A DNA stretch of 64,000 nt, taken from NCBI RefSeq assembly GCF_037038585.1, contig NC_092524.1:47825001-47889000 (forward strand), read 5' to 3'. Below the pieces are notes generated by a model. The model was not told the DNA's origin and searched no databases. It was given only the letters and a program-made list of their open reading frames with translations. Positions 48,236 through 61,689 of the stretch are shown in pieces; positions within the stretch are counted from its first letter, which is position 1, and every line of letters starts with the position of its first letter. The translations under genes were made by a program, and so were the position numbers. This DNA is from Patagioenas fasciata. Lineage: Eukaryota > Chordata > Aves > Columbiformes > Columbidae.

Positions 48236-50881
48236 TGTGAATACTCCATGACTTATATTCCAGCCTTGGTTATACAAAAAATATGATCTTTGTGGTTGAG
48301 GGAAACAGAAAAGTGTTTCTTTCACACAGTACCTGTGTGACAATGGGAATCACAAAATTGTCTGTAGCTCTCATTCCTATCTATAAAATGGTTGTAGTAT
48401 ACTTTTCCTCCTACAGGTGTAGAGAATTGAGTCATGCAGTTTTATTGTTTTTGTTTGTTTGTTTGTTTTTCTCTTAGATGTTTACAAGTCGGATACAGAG
48501 ACACTTGTCTCTCTGATGTTGAATGGTAATGGATCTTCTGCCAGAATGTGGTAGGGCAGAGGTAAATTGGATCACTGCATCATTTGATTGCTCACATTTC
48601 TGGCATGTGTATGTGGAGGCCAAGCGAGAGGATGACCCTGGCTGACACAACTGCTCTTTGATGCTTTCTTCATCTGCAAAGGCCTATGTTTGGCATTGTC
48701 AGGCTGACTGCAAACAGAAACTTAAGGGGAAAAAAAAAATAACCCCTTTGTTTCTGGGTGTATTACTAGATGATTCATGTTCCTTAATGTCAGTTCTTTG
48801 TTGGTCCATTGTATCTGGGGGTATAATGGAAGCTGAGGATTGAAGTGTTGGGAATGCCTGAGATGGTATGAGTGGACCTGAAAGCTATCCATAATTTCTC
48901 TGGTCTGTGTTTGGGATCTTCTTCACTCCTGCCCTTGCTATGGAAAAATGGCATGGACACTGAAAATCACCATGACCCCTTAAAAAATGTGCACCTGCAA
49001 TTCACGATCATTGAGTCCTGTGCCAGAGGCAGTGAAAAACTTTTGCCAGAACATGGAAGGGCAGGGCTAGTTTACATTTCTGCCACATCACTGATGTTTT
49101 GTTCCCTGTTGCTCTTTTTCCCACCTGCTCATGTGTCAGGGAAGTTCTTAGTGCTGGGGTAGCCCTTCCCAGCTGCGTGCTGTGCAGCACGCTCAGCCTG
49201 CCACTGCGCATCGTCAGCTTTACAGGAGCTAATTGGATAAACCCTGCTCTAGAGCCCATTGAACTTGCCTGTAACAGTGCTTAATTAAAGTGCAGAAAGT
49301 TTGAAGAGATAGCAAGTTAAGGCTTAATGCAATAACAAAATGGCACTATTCCACCATCTGCTTCCTTCAAGATGTTAATTGCTTCCTCAAATTTGTTTGT
49401 TTTAATTAGGAAAGAACCTTGATTAAAATGGAATGAGGAGGGGTAAGGGTAGAGGAATGAAAGGCTGGGAGGAGAGAAAGAGGGGAATGCAGGAGAGGGA
49501 GAAAGGAAGACAAAGGTTTGAACCTGCTGCTGCGTGGTGGTCAGCAGCTCTAGAGCAGCCAACCAGGAATAAATGTTTTGGTACTCAAGGATACAGCTTA
49601 GGCAAGAAACGTAGTGTTGTGTCACTGAGAAACTCAGTCATAGAAGATGAAAGGAACAAGTGAAAAACACAAAAGCATTTTTCATGGAGCAGTCTTTGTT
49701 GTAACTGGTTCTTACCCACTTCTGCAGAATCTTCTCTCATTGTGCACCCTGACTGCAACACTTTGGGTTTTTTCTGTCTTAAGTAATAATGCACATGGAA
49801 GAAAAGGTAACCAGACTTCTCCTATGTTTGCTTCTTTTTTTCTCTCACTCAAGCTACCATCCAGCTGCATTAAATTCATCTTGGAAAGACTTCAATTTCT
49901 TATGAGCAGTTCCAGATAAAAGCTTTTTCTAATGATTGATAACCATGTCTGCTTGAAGAATAGTGTCAGCAATTTTCTGAATAGATGACCAATAAAAGAA
50001 AACTTTTAAAATAATTAAAAACCACATTCCCCCCTATTCCTAAGTAGTGGCTTTGACTGAAACTTCAGGAGAGGAGCTTAGAAACTTTAAATTGGATTAA
50101 TCCACCTTACTTTTGTCTCTCCTTTTTCTGTTTCTTTTTCTGTGTGTTTCCGCGCCTCCCCCCACGCCCCCGCCTTTTTTAGCACTCTTGAGAGTGAAGT
50201 CTGATTTCCCAAGCAAGTATAAATGTAATTAAAGTCAAACAGAGCTCTTAAAAAAGAGAAGCAACTAATTTCTTTTCTGGGCCATTGGTATTGTGGACAG
50301 ATCTTGATAATGAAAAAACACCAACTCGGGAGCATGAAATGGGGATGTTGAAGTCACTGAAATAACAAGATGCTTAATAGCATGATGAGTAAACTTGCTC
50401 GTTTTACAGAAGGCTATGATTGATCTGAGACAGAGGCCTCATGCTATTTTGTTTTCACCTCTTGTTGCCCACCTTGCTCTTTGACACAGGCTGTAGCTTT
50501 GACACACCCAAACATATTCTCCCCAGGGTCTCTCACTCTTTATTTGCCTCTTAGAATTTTTTTTAAAACCCTCTCTCACTAGTGGAAAGTAGTTCAAATC
50601 CCCTTTGGCAAGCTTAAGAAAGCTTGTGGTCAAAGAAAAATCTTAAACTTATTTAATCTCATGCCTAAAACCAGAAGAAAATTCCCCAAACCAAATGCTG
50701 TCCCTGATCACCTTGAATGGACTGGTGAATGTTTTCTTTGACAACGGTGTAAAATGTGTATGCTTTACATTGCAGGCCCATCAGCTGAGCTTAGCTCCCA
50801 CCTGTAGCACTGGCTACTTTGGTTTTTGCTGTTCTTCAGATTTCATCAGTATGACCAGTCACCTTGTAGCAGACTACTGTG

Positions 50882-50940
<59 letters not shown>
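50882..50940. repeat. (TCTA)n tetranucleotide microsatellite, 14.75 perfect units
   Basis: Fifty-nine bases of uninterrupted TCTA repeats. Perfect tetranucleotide arrays of this length are usually polymorphic. The frames through it encode Leu-Ser-Ile-Tyr repeats with no meaning as protein. Confidence 0.98.
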
Positions 50941-50942
<2 letters not shown>

Positions 50943-51990
50943 ATATACACACAAATAACTATTATCCAGTATGTATGGACAAATATTTTGTGGCTGGGAA
51001 TTTCAGTACAAGGATAGGGGCATGGCTTTTCACCTGTGGATCTCTGGTTCAAAATCAAGTACTTTAATTTTGTCCTTTAAATATAGCATAATTCTTCCCT
51101 TGGGGCACAATAGGAGACTCATTGGATCAATTCTAATTACATTGCTTAGTGTTACGTACTTGAATATGTCTGAGATGTAAACTGTAAAAGAACCAAAGGA
51201 CAACCCAGGTTAGTAGGGACTGCGGATTAGACTGAGTAGTATGCTGGGGTACCTTGGGTTTTCTTTAAACCTCTCCTATTCCTAAATTAATTGGGTTTCC
51301 ACTTGTGTTATAAAACCCATCAAGATCCAAACTCAGTATGATACAATTATTAGCTACATGCAAGTCTGGTCATCCCACCTAGAAGAAGTGTGAAAGGTGC
51401 TCCCTTGGAAATATCTCTGTGAAGAGACATGGAAAAGCTGGGACAACTCAGCCTGTGAGAAGAGGTCTGGGGCAGTGAGGACTCTAAAATCCACAGTGGT
51501 CTGGAGAAGGGGCCTGTGGCCTCCAGTTCCCGGGTTATAGCCAAGAGTGGAGAGGAGAGTAGTGGATTTACTAAGTGTGTGTTTAGGTGTTGAGAAGCAG
51601 GATGTAAAATAGACTGAACAGGAGGCAGCTCTCCACTCTGTTAATGGGCAGTATGAGATGGCCCTGAAGCAAGAGTCTGGTGAGAAGGAAAGGAGGGAGG
51701 ATACACCAGTCCCTCTTAATGCAACAAAGGCTGATTTCAATGTGCGGGGCCTTGTGTTTCGAGTATGAAAGTACTGAAAGAGGATGTGTACTGGCTGGGG
51801 AGGCTAGAGGCATCAGTATCTAATGGGTATCTCGCAAAACGCCTTCAATGGGAGATTTTTCTCAGCTTGTTGGGGGTGAATGTCTGAAGAGAAAGATGTC
51901 CCTGTGGCCTTTGGGTTTCTTAGCTTTTATGGGTGTGAAGATTAAGGAAAGTTTGTTCTTGAAGTCTGAAATCAACTGAAGCAGAGCGTG

Positions 51991-52110
51991 GGCTTGGTGG
52001 TGTTTTGGTGGTGGTTTTTTGTGTGTGTGTGTGGGTGGGTTTTTTTTGTTTGTTTTTGTTTGTTGTGGTTTGTTTTGTTTTGTTTTGTTTGTTTTGTTTT
52101 TGTTTTTTCT
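51991..52110. repeat. G/T-rich tract with (GT)n and (TTTTG)n
   Basis: About 120 bases of nearly pure G/T on the plus strand: GGTGGT-type start, a short (GT)6 stretch, then TTTG/TTTTG units. It is low-complexity and probably length-variable. Confidence 0.85.
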
Positions 52111-53610
52111 TCCTCCCCTCCCGCAACGTTGCTCCTTAAAATAATTTTCTAACTTCTTTTCTACTATCTACCTAAATAGCAAATATTCTGCTGGACACAA
52201 CTATTGCCTTCCTCCTCTGCTCAGTTGTGCACTCTTGCCCCTATGGTACCGTTAAGTCAGGCTTTGTTTTCATCATCATGAAATAGGCTGCAGTATTGTA
52301 GTTTAGAATCAACTAATTGTGTAGTGAATGGCAGGTATAGTTTGGTACAGTTGCAATCTTAAGCTCTCCCACTAGTAAGAAAAAGCTATGGGGAGTGGAT
52401 ATTTTGGGAAATATCCTTTGAATTACTCTAATTCTGCTGCCTTGGATGATCAGTGTTTGTCATGGTGAAGCCATACAGGATTCTCTTGGGAGACATCTGA
52501 CAGAAAGCCAACAGCAAACTGTAGTCCAAGACAACATACTGGCTCAGTGCTGCAGAGTAACTGTACACCTTTTATCAACATGTATTTTTTAACAGGTGAC
52601 TGCTTCTAGCCTGTGTTTGTGAGGTAATCGGAAGACTGCAGTAGGCTGATGCATTTTCCATATCTTTTCCCCTTTTCATTTAATTTAATAGGAAATCCTA
52701 CATTAGGGATTCTGTAAAAGCAGTTTACACTGATGCAAGTCTTCCCTTTAAACTGCCTCCACAGTTTACAGTACTTTTTGCAGTAGTACACATTCTACAG
52801 TTTTGAAAACTGGCTGCTTTGAAAGCAGCTTTATTTTTTTCTTCTTTTTCCATTTTTTTTTTTTTTTAACAATGTTTGTAATTAAACATAGCTAAAACGT
52901 TGCATTTTTTCATAGGGTTAATGTAAATATACAGGCACGTGCTTTGTAGATTTTTTTCCTTTATTTAGATCTTACTAATGAAATGCATTGAGGGGTTTTC
53001 TCCTATCAGATGCATGTCTTTTTAACTTGCCTTATTTTTTACTTATAAAAGCACCAGGAAAGTGGAGTAGTCTATAAAGCAAATAAATACCTGTACTTAG
53101 CTGATCCTTAGTGCTGGGCAGTACAGCATTCAAGAAGCACTGCCTGACTTTACACCTTTGGCTTCCTCTGAGCCATTCTGATGGTTTAGGTGACTGCTGG
53201 AGAAAAGTGGAGTTAAACATACCCATTTTTTCCCCTCATGGTTGACTGCCTCTTTTTGAAGCCCCAGAGATGAGTTCTCCCTTAGGGAGGTTTTGGGAAA
53301 AAAGTGGGGTCGCAAGTCTCCTGACTGAGCAGTACATCCTCTGTGGGCTGTGATTCCTGTTTAAAACACAGAGTGGCCAACATAGATTCACTTGATTTGT
53401 ATTTAAATGGAGAAGGTTGAGTGCTTGCCTTTCCTGTGTGGTATCACAGGAGGGAGGTAACCTGTGGCTGGGCATGGGAGTCCCCAGGAGGTGCAGACCA
53501 TGTCAGGTCTCCATGGCTGGTGCTGAAGAGGAGCTTGGGGAACCTGTTGTGCTGTGAAAAGCTGTCTGGTGCTGGTGGAGTGACAGAGAGGGCAGCTGGA
53601 GGTGGGTCAG

Positions 53611-54039
53611 TGTGAGAACGGGTGGAGGCAGGTAGCAAGAACAGACAGAGGCCATGAATGCAATTGCAAAGAGCAAATTTATTTCAGTTACCTCGCTACC
53701 GGGGGATCTCCGAAACAGCACCTAAGCTCCCAGGCAGAGGTGACACAAGTGGAGATGCAGACGCTGCAGAATTCAGCCCTGGTAGAAGATGCAGCCTGCT
53801 AATTTTGGCCGGTATGCAGGGATTCACGCAGGCGCGGTTTACCACAGTGCTTTGATCTTTGCCTGCAGGAATCTCAAGGATGTACGATAAGATGCCTTTA
53901 CGACTCTTTTCACAGGCCTGTTATCTAAACACCGAGGTTCTTCTTGTGACTTACGTGTTTTTCTACACCCCAGCTGCAGTCGCTAGAGTGTATTTACAAT
54001 TCTCCTCCTCACCATTCTTCCACTATTCCCATACTGTCA
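53611..54039 (-). mobile_element. probable solo LTR of an endogenous retrovirus (antisense)
   Basis: The segment starts TG and ends CA. Read on the minus strand it has an AATAAA signal (53683-53678) followed by TTGCTCTTTGCAATTGCATT and a pyrimidine-rich stretch ending TTCTCACA at 53611, an arrangement typical of the R-U5 part of retroviral LTRs. The region is much richer in CpG than its surroundings, in keeping with a younger foreign insertion. There is no internal retroviral coding sequence on either side, so it would be a recombined solo LTR. GTCAG occurs just before the left end and also at 54036-54040, overlapping the right end. That could be a target duplication with a misplaced border, or coincidence. 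The family cannot be assigned without a library. Confidence 0.5.
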
Positions 54040-54244
54040 GGATTTGAGGCAGATGAAGGCCCACCCTCTTGCCAGTGCTACCCTGCCTTTCCCCTACCTG
54101 CTGAATAAACCTGTGCCTCTTTAGGGCTAAACCACCAGGAGTAATGAAAGAAAATATGCTGTGTTTTATAGATTCATCTTCCCTTGCATAATTTGAAATG
54201 GGACTATTAATGTCATAAAGAAAAATAGATTGCTCTTATGTTTG

Positions 54245-54400
54245 CTGTCTTTTGAGTGGGTCGAGCACTTTACAATCACTAATTAAACTTTACAATGTGG
54301 CTGCTGTAGTCCTAGCTATATCCTCTGAATAAGCACTTTGCCTAAGGCCACAGGTCATGAGCCTTCTTTTGACTCATAGGTGTACCCTGACCATTAGAAT
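54245..54400 (+). mobile_element. possible ancient MIR-like relic
   Basis: 'gagcactttacaatcacta' is followed about 70 bases later by 'gcactttgcctaaggccaca' and 'ggtcatgag'. This matches the MIR order 'agcactttacaa...acttgcccaaggtcac'. The central part is not preserved. Tentative. Confidence 0.38.
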
Positions 54401-57400
54401 GTGAACGTCCTTGTATGAGGAACTACTGAGCAGCAAAATATTGGCAGCTGATAACTAGGTACTACAGATAAAATAAGTTAAATTAATGTGTGGTGAAGTT
54501 ACACGAGGGAGAAGTTTGGCCTAGAATCTGGCAACTGGCAGGTTGCAGGAACCATCTGTTGCCCCCGGTATCAAGTAATCGTTTTCCATAGCTACTTCTG
54601 AATCTCAGTTACTCAACACTATTTGGAAACAGAAGTTCTGCCAGGTTATTATGTAGCAACTGATGCTTCAGGTATCTTCCTTTTAACTGTTGTTTAGAAA
54701 ACCTTTTCCTTCTGTTTCTTCCAGACTTATTTTTGTGCTCATGAGAGGTGTGGTGTGGAGGACTAGAGTGCTCAGTCTACCCAGGAATGAGCGCTAGCAT
54801 TGGTGAATTTTTTTTTCCACCCACATGTTTTAGCTATATCCCAGGCAGTGTCTCCTTACAGGCAGTGTCTCCTTATGTATAGAGAATTTTATTGTTTGTT
54901 CTTTGCTTGCTTTCCCCACTGGACAGTAGAAGAATCATTGTTGCTCCTGGTGAGGGGGTTTGTGGTGTTTAATTTAGAAACTGGGTCTAATCCTGCAGCA
55001 TTTCTCATTGGCTTCCAGTTTGCTATCAGATAGGAAAAGCTTTATGTGGAAGAAGGAAATGAAAATTGGTGCCAAAGAGGAGCGAGACCCATCGCTGCTT
55101 TGTCACCAATCTCTGCAGCTGTGCAGAACTTCCCAGCCAGGCGCTAAGCAGAGCGCAGGGCTTGGAATAAAGGGGAAAAAGTGGGTGCTGTTAGCAAGAA
55201 CTGCTCATAATGTTTTTGTCAAAACAATAGCTTTTCAGATGGTGAAAACAATGTTAGCAGAAAGGATACATTATTCAGAATGTTCAGATTTTTTGCTGAA
55301 AGGTAGGGAAATACATTTAAAATTGATTTGAAATGAAAAATTATGCAATTGCTAGGAATGAAGCTATTTATATAGCAGTCTCAGTTTTCCCACTTTTCCT
55401 GTTTTCTGCACCTTTCCCAGAAGAAATAAAAAGAAACAAAAAATAATGACTGGAAGTTACTATAACCAGAGCCAAGTAAATTAGAGTGTTTTCTTTTTTT
55501 TTAATTAAAAAGACAAAACTCAGTGAAAGTACCTCAATACAATAAATGTTTTTTCATTTTCACTAGTGGCTTTCATAGCAAACAATTGTCCTTTGTCAAC
55601 TGTATTACTAACCGTACGGAGATTCATATTTAGTATGGCAAAGCACAATGTCCTGTGCAAACACTGTACAGAGATATTCCCTGACCCACTATTGCATCTG
55701 TAGCCTGAGAGATTCTGTCCTAGACAGTTGCAGGAATTCAAGTCTTTTCCTCTCTCTCACTTTATTCTTCTTCTCCCGCTCCCTTTTCTTTCTTTCTGTC
55801 TTTCTGTCTTTCTTATTCTTAAAATATGTGAGTTTTATTCCTGACTTGAGCAGGTTGAGTTGGGATTTTGAATTCACAGCCCAGTCACTCAGAATGTCAA
55901 TTGTCTTCCAGGGCACTGCACTGTGAGTCCCAAGGCTGGAAGCTCTTTAAAAGACCATCTGACTTTTAAAGGAACATTTGCAGGAGAATATATATCTTTT
56001 AGGTGTTTCTAAATCTACCAAGTATGATTGATTTATCAATATGTAGCAACTAATGCTTAAATAGGCATCTTCAGTGGTGTTATAGTGCTCCATTAGAAAA
56101 TCTGAAATAATTTCTAAAAGTGTTAATTTCCAAAATGCTGCTAGAGAGCTTTTTTTTTTCTTTTTCTTCCCCCCCGCCCACCCCCCGGGCTTATGTGTGA
56201 TACTAAGCTGATACACTTTGCTTCTTGGGTCTGTGGCCCTGGCATGGTGCTGCCCAGTTTGGGGTTTTCAGCAATGAGATTTGATACAGGGAGAGAACAG
56301 AAGAGTGCTGGTCCATTGCCCTCCAGTCTGTTTCTTAGGTGGTAGAGGGTTATTATTCCCTGTTATGCTATTTCCTAGTGGTTTTATCCAGCCTCCTTTT
56401 AAAACATATCAGGCAATTGTGCTCTCTCCCCCATCTTCCTGCAGTCATGCCCAAGCACTTCTGTCAGCCCAGGATGTGCCCTCTGGACTTCTTGTTCTAG
56501 CTAACGGCTGCCTCTTTGTCACCCTACCTGTGTGATGATTCCTCTTACACCTTGCTCCATGTGCTCATTCTCTGCCTTTTTGACTACTTGTGTTTTATTT
56601 ACTCCGAGAAATGTCATTACCTCATCATTAGGTGGTTCCACTGAAACAAACAGATGAATTCTTTATACTTGAATTTTGTACACATCCTTTTGTTTTGCAC
56701 ATCTTAATGTTTGTTTCTACATTTCACAGTAGCAAGTCTCTGAGGAAAAGGCATAACTACAGAGAAAGCTTATAGGGCAAAGTAGTGTGAAGCACAGAAA
56801 TGCAATCCAGGAGTATGTACGTGAATTACAAAGCAATAACCAAACCCCTATCTTGTGTGTAACTCCTTCCACTCTCTTGGTTCGTGGGCTCTTAAGCCTA
56901 AATTGGTCTCATCAACAGCCTTTCTTTCAAAAAAGATACTGCTGTTTCTGCTTTGGGGGTGCCTAGGGCTTGGTGGCCAGGTAGCCTTTACCAGGGCTGT
57001 CTCCATCCCTGACTGTGAGGCCGCTGTGGCAGCAGAGTGGCTGGTTGTTATTGCAGCCCTGCCAGCAGGCTGGCTGGGACAGGCAGGGAGCGCTTGATGG
57101 CAGGTCACCAGGTTGTGCTACAGGCACAGGCCAGGCTGAAGTGGCTACTCACGAGTACAACGTGCCTAGCTGGTTAGTTTAGAAACTGGCCCCTATCATG
57201 CAAAGCTACAAGCCATTTCCTTGACGATTTGGAAAGTTTTCAATATCCTGAGCCATTTAATGTATTATCCTTTTCCAGCCAAGACACCAACGCTTAAAGA
57301 TTTTTGCTAGCAGTCTGTCTTGGCAAAGATTTCCACTTCCATTCCGCAGCGTGCCAGAATTGAGAAACCTATCTATGCATAACTTCTTGTCACATCCCCC

Positions 57401-58349
57401 CAGTAACCCTTAGGTAGAAGTGGGGAGAACAGGAGGAATTTCAGCAGGAATTTTGTGTATCAGAAGATGAAAAGAGCAGAGAGCTAGGGGAATGCAGTGA
57501 TTTCCCATGGCAAGGGATTCCCAGCCTGCTGTTGTGCATGTACCCACAAAAGTCAACAGTTTTCTGGAACTAGTGGTAAGGGAGGAATGTGATTCGGAAA
57601 GCAGACACCTGATCTCAAGTAGCTGCAAGCTTTTAAAGCCTTTTCTTCCTCATGCTGGTCAGCTTTGGTCACTGTGAGATCTGTGTGAATGTGGATCTCT
57701 CACACTTCACTTCCCATGTTTATCTGGGCTCCCTGCAGGGCATCCCCGTTTGGTCTGTAAAGAGAGCATCAGCTATGTAAGGAGCTTAGGAGCTAAGCTG
57801 TGCGCTCCCTGCACTGTAGACAGCTGATCACACCTGTTTGCTAGGTTTGGGTGTTCATGTTTGCTTTCTGGGAAGCTGAGTAGAAACTTTTGCATGAGAT
57901 AATGAAGTTGCAAAAAGCCAAGTGTGTCCACTGTAAGTTTCCAGATGTCCACAGACCCTTTATTTCCATTTTAAGTGGATGCTGTTTATCTTCCCATGAG
58001 CCAACAGATTATAGGGGATGACCTAAATGAATTGCTGGCCATACTAGTGACAGGGAAGTCTGGCCAGGTGCAATATCCCCCTCTATGAATGTTATGTTTT
58101 TAGTAAAATAACCAAACTGATTGCATCTGTCTCTCTCCCCTCCATAATACACTATCACAACTTTTAAAAACATGCAGACTTCTCTGACTTACTGGAAATT
58201 AGGTTCAAGAGTGTAAAAATGTATTGAACAAAGTGTGAATTGACTGTGACCTGTAAGTGAAGGAAAGAATGAGTTTAACTTTTGTTCTTATTCTAGCCTT
58301 TTTGATACTCCTTTTATGTCTTTGTTTTGGTTTCTTTTTTGTTGTTTTG

Positions 58350-58371
58350 TTTTTTTTTTTTTTTTTTTTTT
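58350..58371. repeat. poly-T tract (22 T)
   Basis: This is the longest homopolymer in the window. Other T runs of at least 15 are at 18395, 21987, 32231, 32319, 44139, 45463, 52853, 60401 and 61415. No A run of 15 or more exists on the plus strand. Confidence 0.95.
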
Positions 58372-61300
58372 AAAGTAATGACTATATGCCAGCTGGAGTG
58401 TAGAGGCATTTTAGTGCTAGTTCAAGTACAGAAAATCACAATTATTGACGTGTACGTGATCAGTACCTTGGAGATCTGTTCTTGACTGTGTTGTGCTAGA
58501 TTCTGTCAGAAAAAAGAGACTGCTCTTGCTCATAAAGAACTTAAAAAACACATACAAAAGAAATAAGCAGATGGATAGACAGACAGATAGGAAGAGCAAA
58601 GTGTAGTTGGTTGGTGTGCCAGGCATTATTTTTATTTTGTCACTGCTTTTATGCTCCGTACTTTTTCCTAATGCTAAGTAACTGATAATACAATGCAACA
58701 GTGACTTTTCCTCTTCTTGCTTCAAAGCTGGGAGCTTCCTCCCTACTCCATCTGTGTCCCTCCTCTGAGGCATCTCTAATACAAGCCTGTCTCTGCAGCA
58801 TCAAATAAATTTTTGGGGAAAAGTAAACCCATTCTAGACTGTTAGCCTTAGGAAAATCTTCTTGAAAGCAGCCTCATTTTCAGGCATTGATGACATGCTC
58901 AAACTTCAATTTTCAGAAATGATGAGCACATTTTTAAAAGAGTTGATTTTTATTAAAAGAAAATTTAAATGTCAAATGCAGGATCTGGAGGAAGTTTTGC
59001 CGTTTATCAATAATGCCAGCACTGCAAATTCATAGAATTCCCTGCTTAACAATCCATGCTGTGATGTGTGTGGCACCTGGCTTTCCATTTGACATATTAG
59101 GATCGGGTAGAATAAAAAATGCTACAGGTCTGTCCAGGCTTCTTGGTGTCAGAAAAGAAGAGAATGCAGGGGATGGAGGCAGACCAACTACAGGAGTAAA
59201 ATAAATCATAATGATTCAGAGCCCTCCAATTGTTGAACTTCAAAGTCTTTAGAAAAGCAGGTATTCTTTGTTCTCCTTTAACGACAGTGAAATTGAGGGA
59301 AGGCCGGTGTTCCCAGTGCAGCTGCCATGGGAATTACAATAAAGGCTGTTGAGTTTTGCAGAAATTGCTCTCCTGGTTAGTACCAGCTTGGGGATGGGGG
59401 AGTCTGGTTTCTCCTACATGGCAGTACAGAGCAATAACTGCTCAGCTGCTGCCAACACTTCCTTTTAGCTAGTCCTTGTTAGTGGAGAGTTTGTGGTAAT
59501 GGGAGTAATTAACACACTGGGAGTCATTTCTGTGTCCTGGAAGGGAACAGAAAGCCATCAGAGCAGCCCCAGACATGATTGCTCTGCTGGGTTATTTTCT
59601 CTCACTCTTTCTTTCTTTTCCATTGTGCTTGGGTTTTGATTTTTCTTCTTTGTGTTAAGAAAGCTGGAGAGCTGAAGTGATCTGTAAATTGCATTCATGC
59701 TGAGCTTGGGCTAGGTAGGCTAGTTAAAGGTCACTCTGGTGGACTACATGGCCTCCTCTGGTGGGGTGGGGAGAGTGTTTAAGAAGGGAGTCTCACTGTC
59801 CCTTGTGGTGCTTTTAACCCTTCTTCTTCCAGTGTAGATTTGAAGAGTTCTAGTTCTGAATTGAGTTTGTTTAAATAGGCCCACCAGGTGAGAACCTTGA
59901 AGGGTGATTTTTATAAAATATTAACTCTTCAGCAGCCAGATGGCTTCCCAGCCTGGTGGCTCTGAAGTGTGAGGCTGTGCTGCTGTGGTCCCATGCTTGT
60001 TGTTGAACTGGGCACATTACTAGTTTGCTCCTATTCTTTCTAAGGTGGCTGTGGCATTGCAGCTGTGTCTCTTGTGAGTGCATGTGAGCTCAGCTCCCCC
60101 GTGCACAGGTACATAGTTTAAGTGTTACATGGTGCTTCTGGAGGTGACCTGCAAACTAGACTTTTCATAAGCAGTTATTCTTGCCCTCCCCAGATGAGGA
60201 TGGAGGACAGGGAAAAGAAGAGCAATGGGCTTAACCTGTGTGATTTCAAACCACATGTCCAAGTACCAGGAAACCAAGCAACCACCTACCTACAGATCAC
60301 AACTGACAATGTATGCATGTGCATGTGTATATCCTCATCCTCTATGTAAGAGCAAAGACAAGGAAATTTTAACTTTTTAGTTTATTTTTTTTGTAATTTC
60401 TTTTTTTTTTTTTTTTTTTTAAGAGGATACTCTTGGATTGCAACCCTTGATCTCCCTGAATAGTTGTCTCCTTTTCTTGCTTTTTGCTTTGATACAGAGT
60501 TTTTGCTGCAGTCTCCTAGGGATGTCTGTGCTGAATTCAGATAAGGAGAATTGAGCAACTCCATATCCACTTTCAGGAATGGAAAAGCTAAACTTGCATG
60601 ATATATCAGTGATGGGTGGAACCAATGAACATAGGAGACCATGTCTTCTCCTCAAGCTTGGGGCAGGGCAAAGCCATGCGAAGTTCTCCCAGTGATGTTA
60701 GAGACTGGCATGAATACTATAGCACTGGAAACTGTCCAGAAGAGGTCACCAAGTTATATGTGTTACCGTCAGTCCTCAATTTAAGATGCTTGCCTTCATG
60801 TCCACATGTGTCTCTATATCCAAGAAAAAGCCCTAAATCTCTGTTTCCTCTTCCACTTCTCTCCCTGCAGCCAGTCACATAAGATGCTGCACCCCGTGAA
60901 GTTCTGTCAACTTCAACATGAGCTGGGAGTGTTCAGTTCCCTTTTTCCACCCAGTGACAGCTGCAATTCACAGTTTTTCTATCTGCATTTTTCAATGGAA
61001 GGGATTTTTTTATTATGTTTCCCCCACTTCTTTTTTAGCCACAGTTCAGCTGGGGATAGACCAGGCAGAAAGACTTCTGTTTAAGAGATAGAAGTCTCTG
61101 TGGAGACCCACACTCATGGCATGAGCCAAAAGAAGCCCATTGCTCACTAGAGAACTGGATGAGTGAAGACAGGCTGCATAAATACTATTAATTCCCTACT
61201 TCTCTGCTGCTGGCAAGCTATCTTTTGATATCAGTTATTGATTGTGAATATCACTGGATCATTTTGAGCAGCATATGTCTTAGAGCTGTAATGATCTGAC

Positions 61301-61689
61301 TGCTGTGATTTGGGCCAACTTCAGGAACACATGGGGACACAGAGCCAAGTCAGGGTGCTGTTTACTCCTTCTTAAAACTCTTCTGCTTCAACAGGAATAA
61401 AGCAAGTCATAAGATTTTTTTTTTTTTTTTACAATGAAGGCAAAGACAAGGGTGGGATCATATGGAGTATAAATACATGGATCTTAGGTCACCTACATGT
61501 ATTTTTCCCTCCACACAAAGTATGGCATAATGAATACTTAAGTTATGGAAGGAGAGGGCAGACCAGGGGGACTTGTAAACCCCTCCCATAAGTGTGTTCA
61601 GTGGGATTTTGTCTGGCATCTGTAAGTAGAATAACAGGACTTACACAGGCTTGCACTAGGCTGCAGTGGCAGGGGGTTGTGTGGGAAGC

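Larger units (their letters stand above)
48236..53610. other. single-copy DNA with simple repeats
   Basis: No gene is recognised. It includes the (TCTA)n microsatellite (50882-50940), a long G/T tract (51991-52110) and a poly-T tract (52853-52867). An AT-rich stretch at 49260-49420 with several TTAATTA-type motifs looks regulatory in composition. The stretch at 51340-51560 ('gaaaagctgggacaactc', 'gactctaaaatccacagtgg') may be a very old CR1/L3 ORF2 tail, at low confidence. Confidence 0.45.
54040..61689. other. single-copy DNA with one MIR-like relic and poly-T tracts
   Basis: No gene is recognised in about 7.6 kb. It includes a MIR-like relic (54245-54400), an 18-bp direct repeat at 54841-54875 (CAGGCAGTGTCTCCTTA twice), a TTTC/TCTG pyrimidine tract near 55750-55815, and long T runs at 58350-58371, 60401-60420 and 61415-61430. 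A short stretch at 59495-59535 (taatgggagtaattaacac) looks conserved in style only. Confidence 0.45.

Noticed and set aside
49317..49625. Minus-strand frame ending with a TPR-like NKFEEAINILKEADG segment
   Set aside because: The rest of the frame is pyrimidine-derived Ser/Phe/Pro sequence and no second TPR motif or intron boundary is visible. Likely chance.
51340..51560. Possible very old CR1/L3 tail
   Set aside because: Only short scattered similarities to remembered ORF2-tail sequence; too weak to list as a feature.
54095..54130. AATAAA at about 54103 as the polyadenylation signal of a plus-strand LTR
   Set aside because: The R-U5-like order is far clearer on the minus strand, and this motif lies outside the TG...CA borders.
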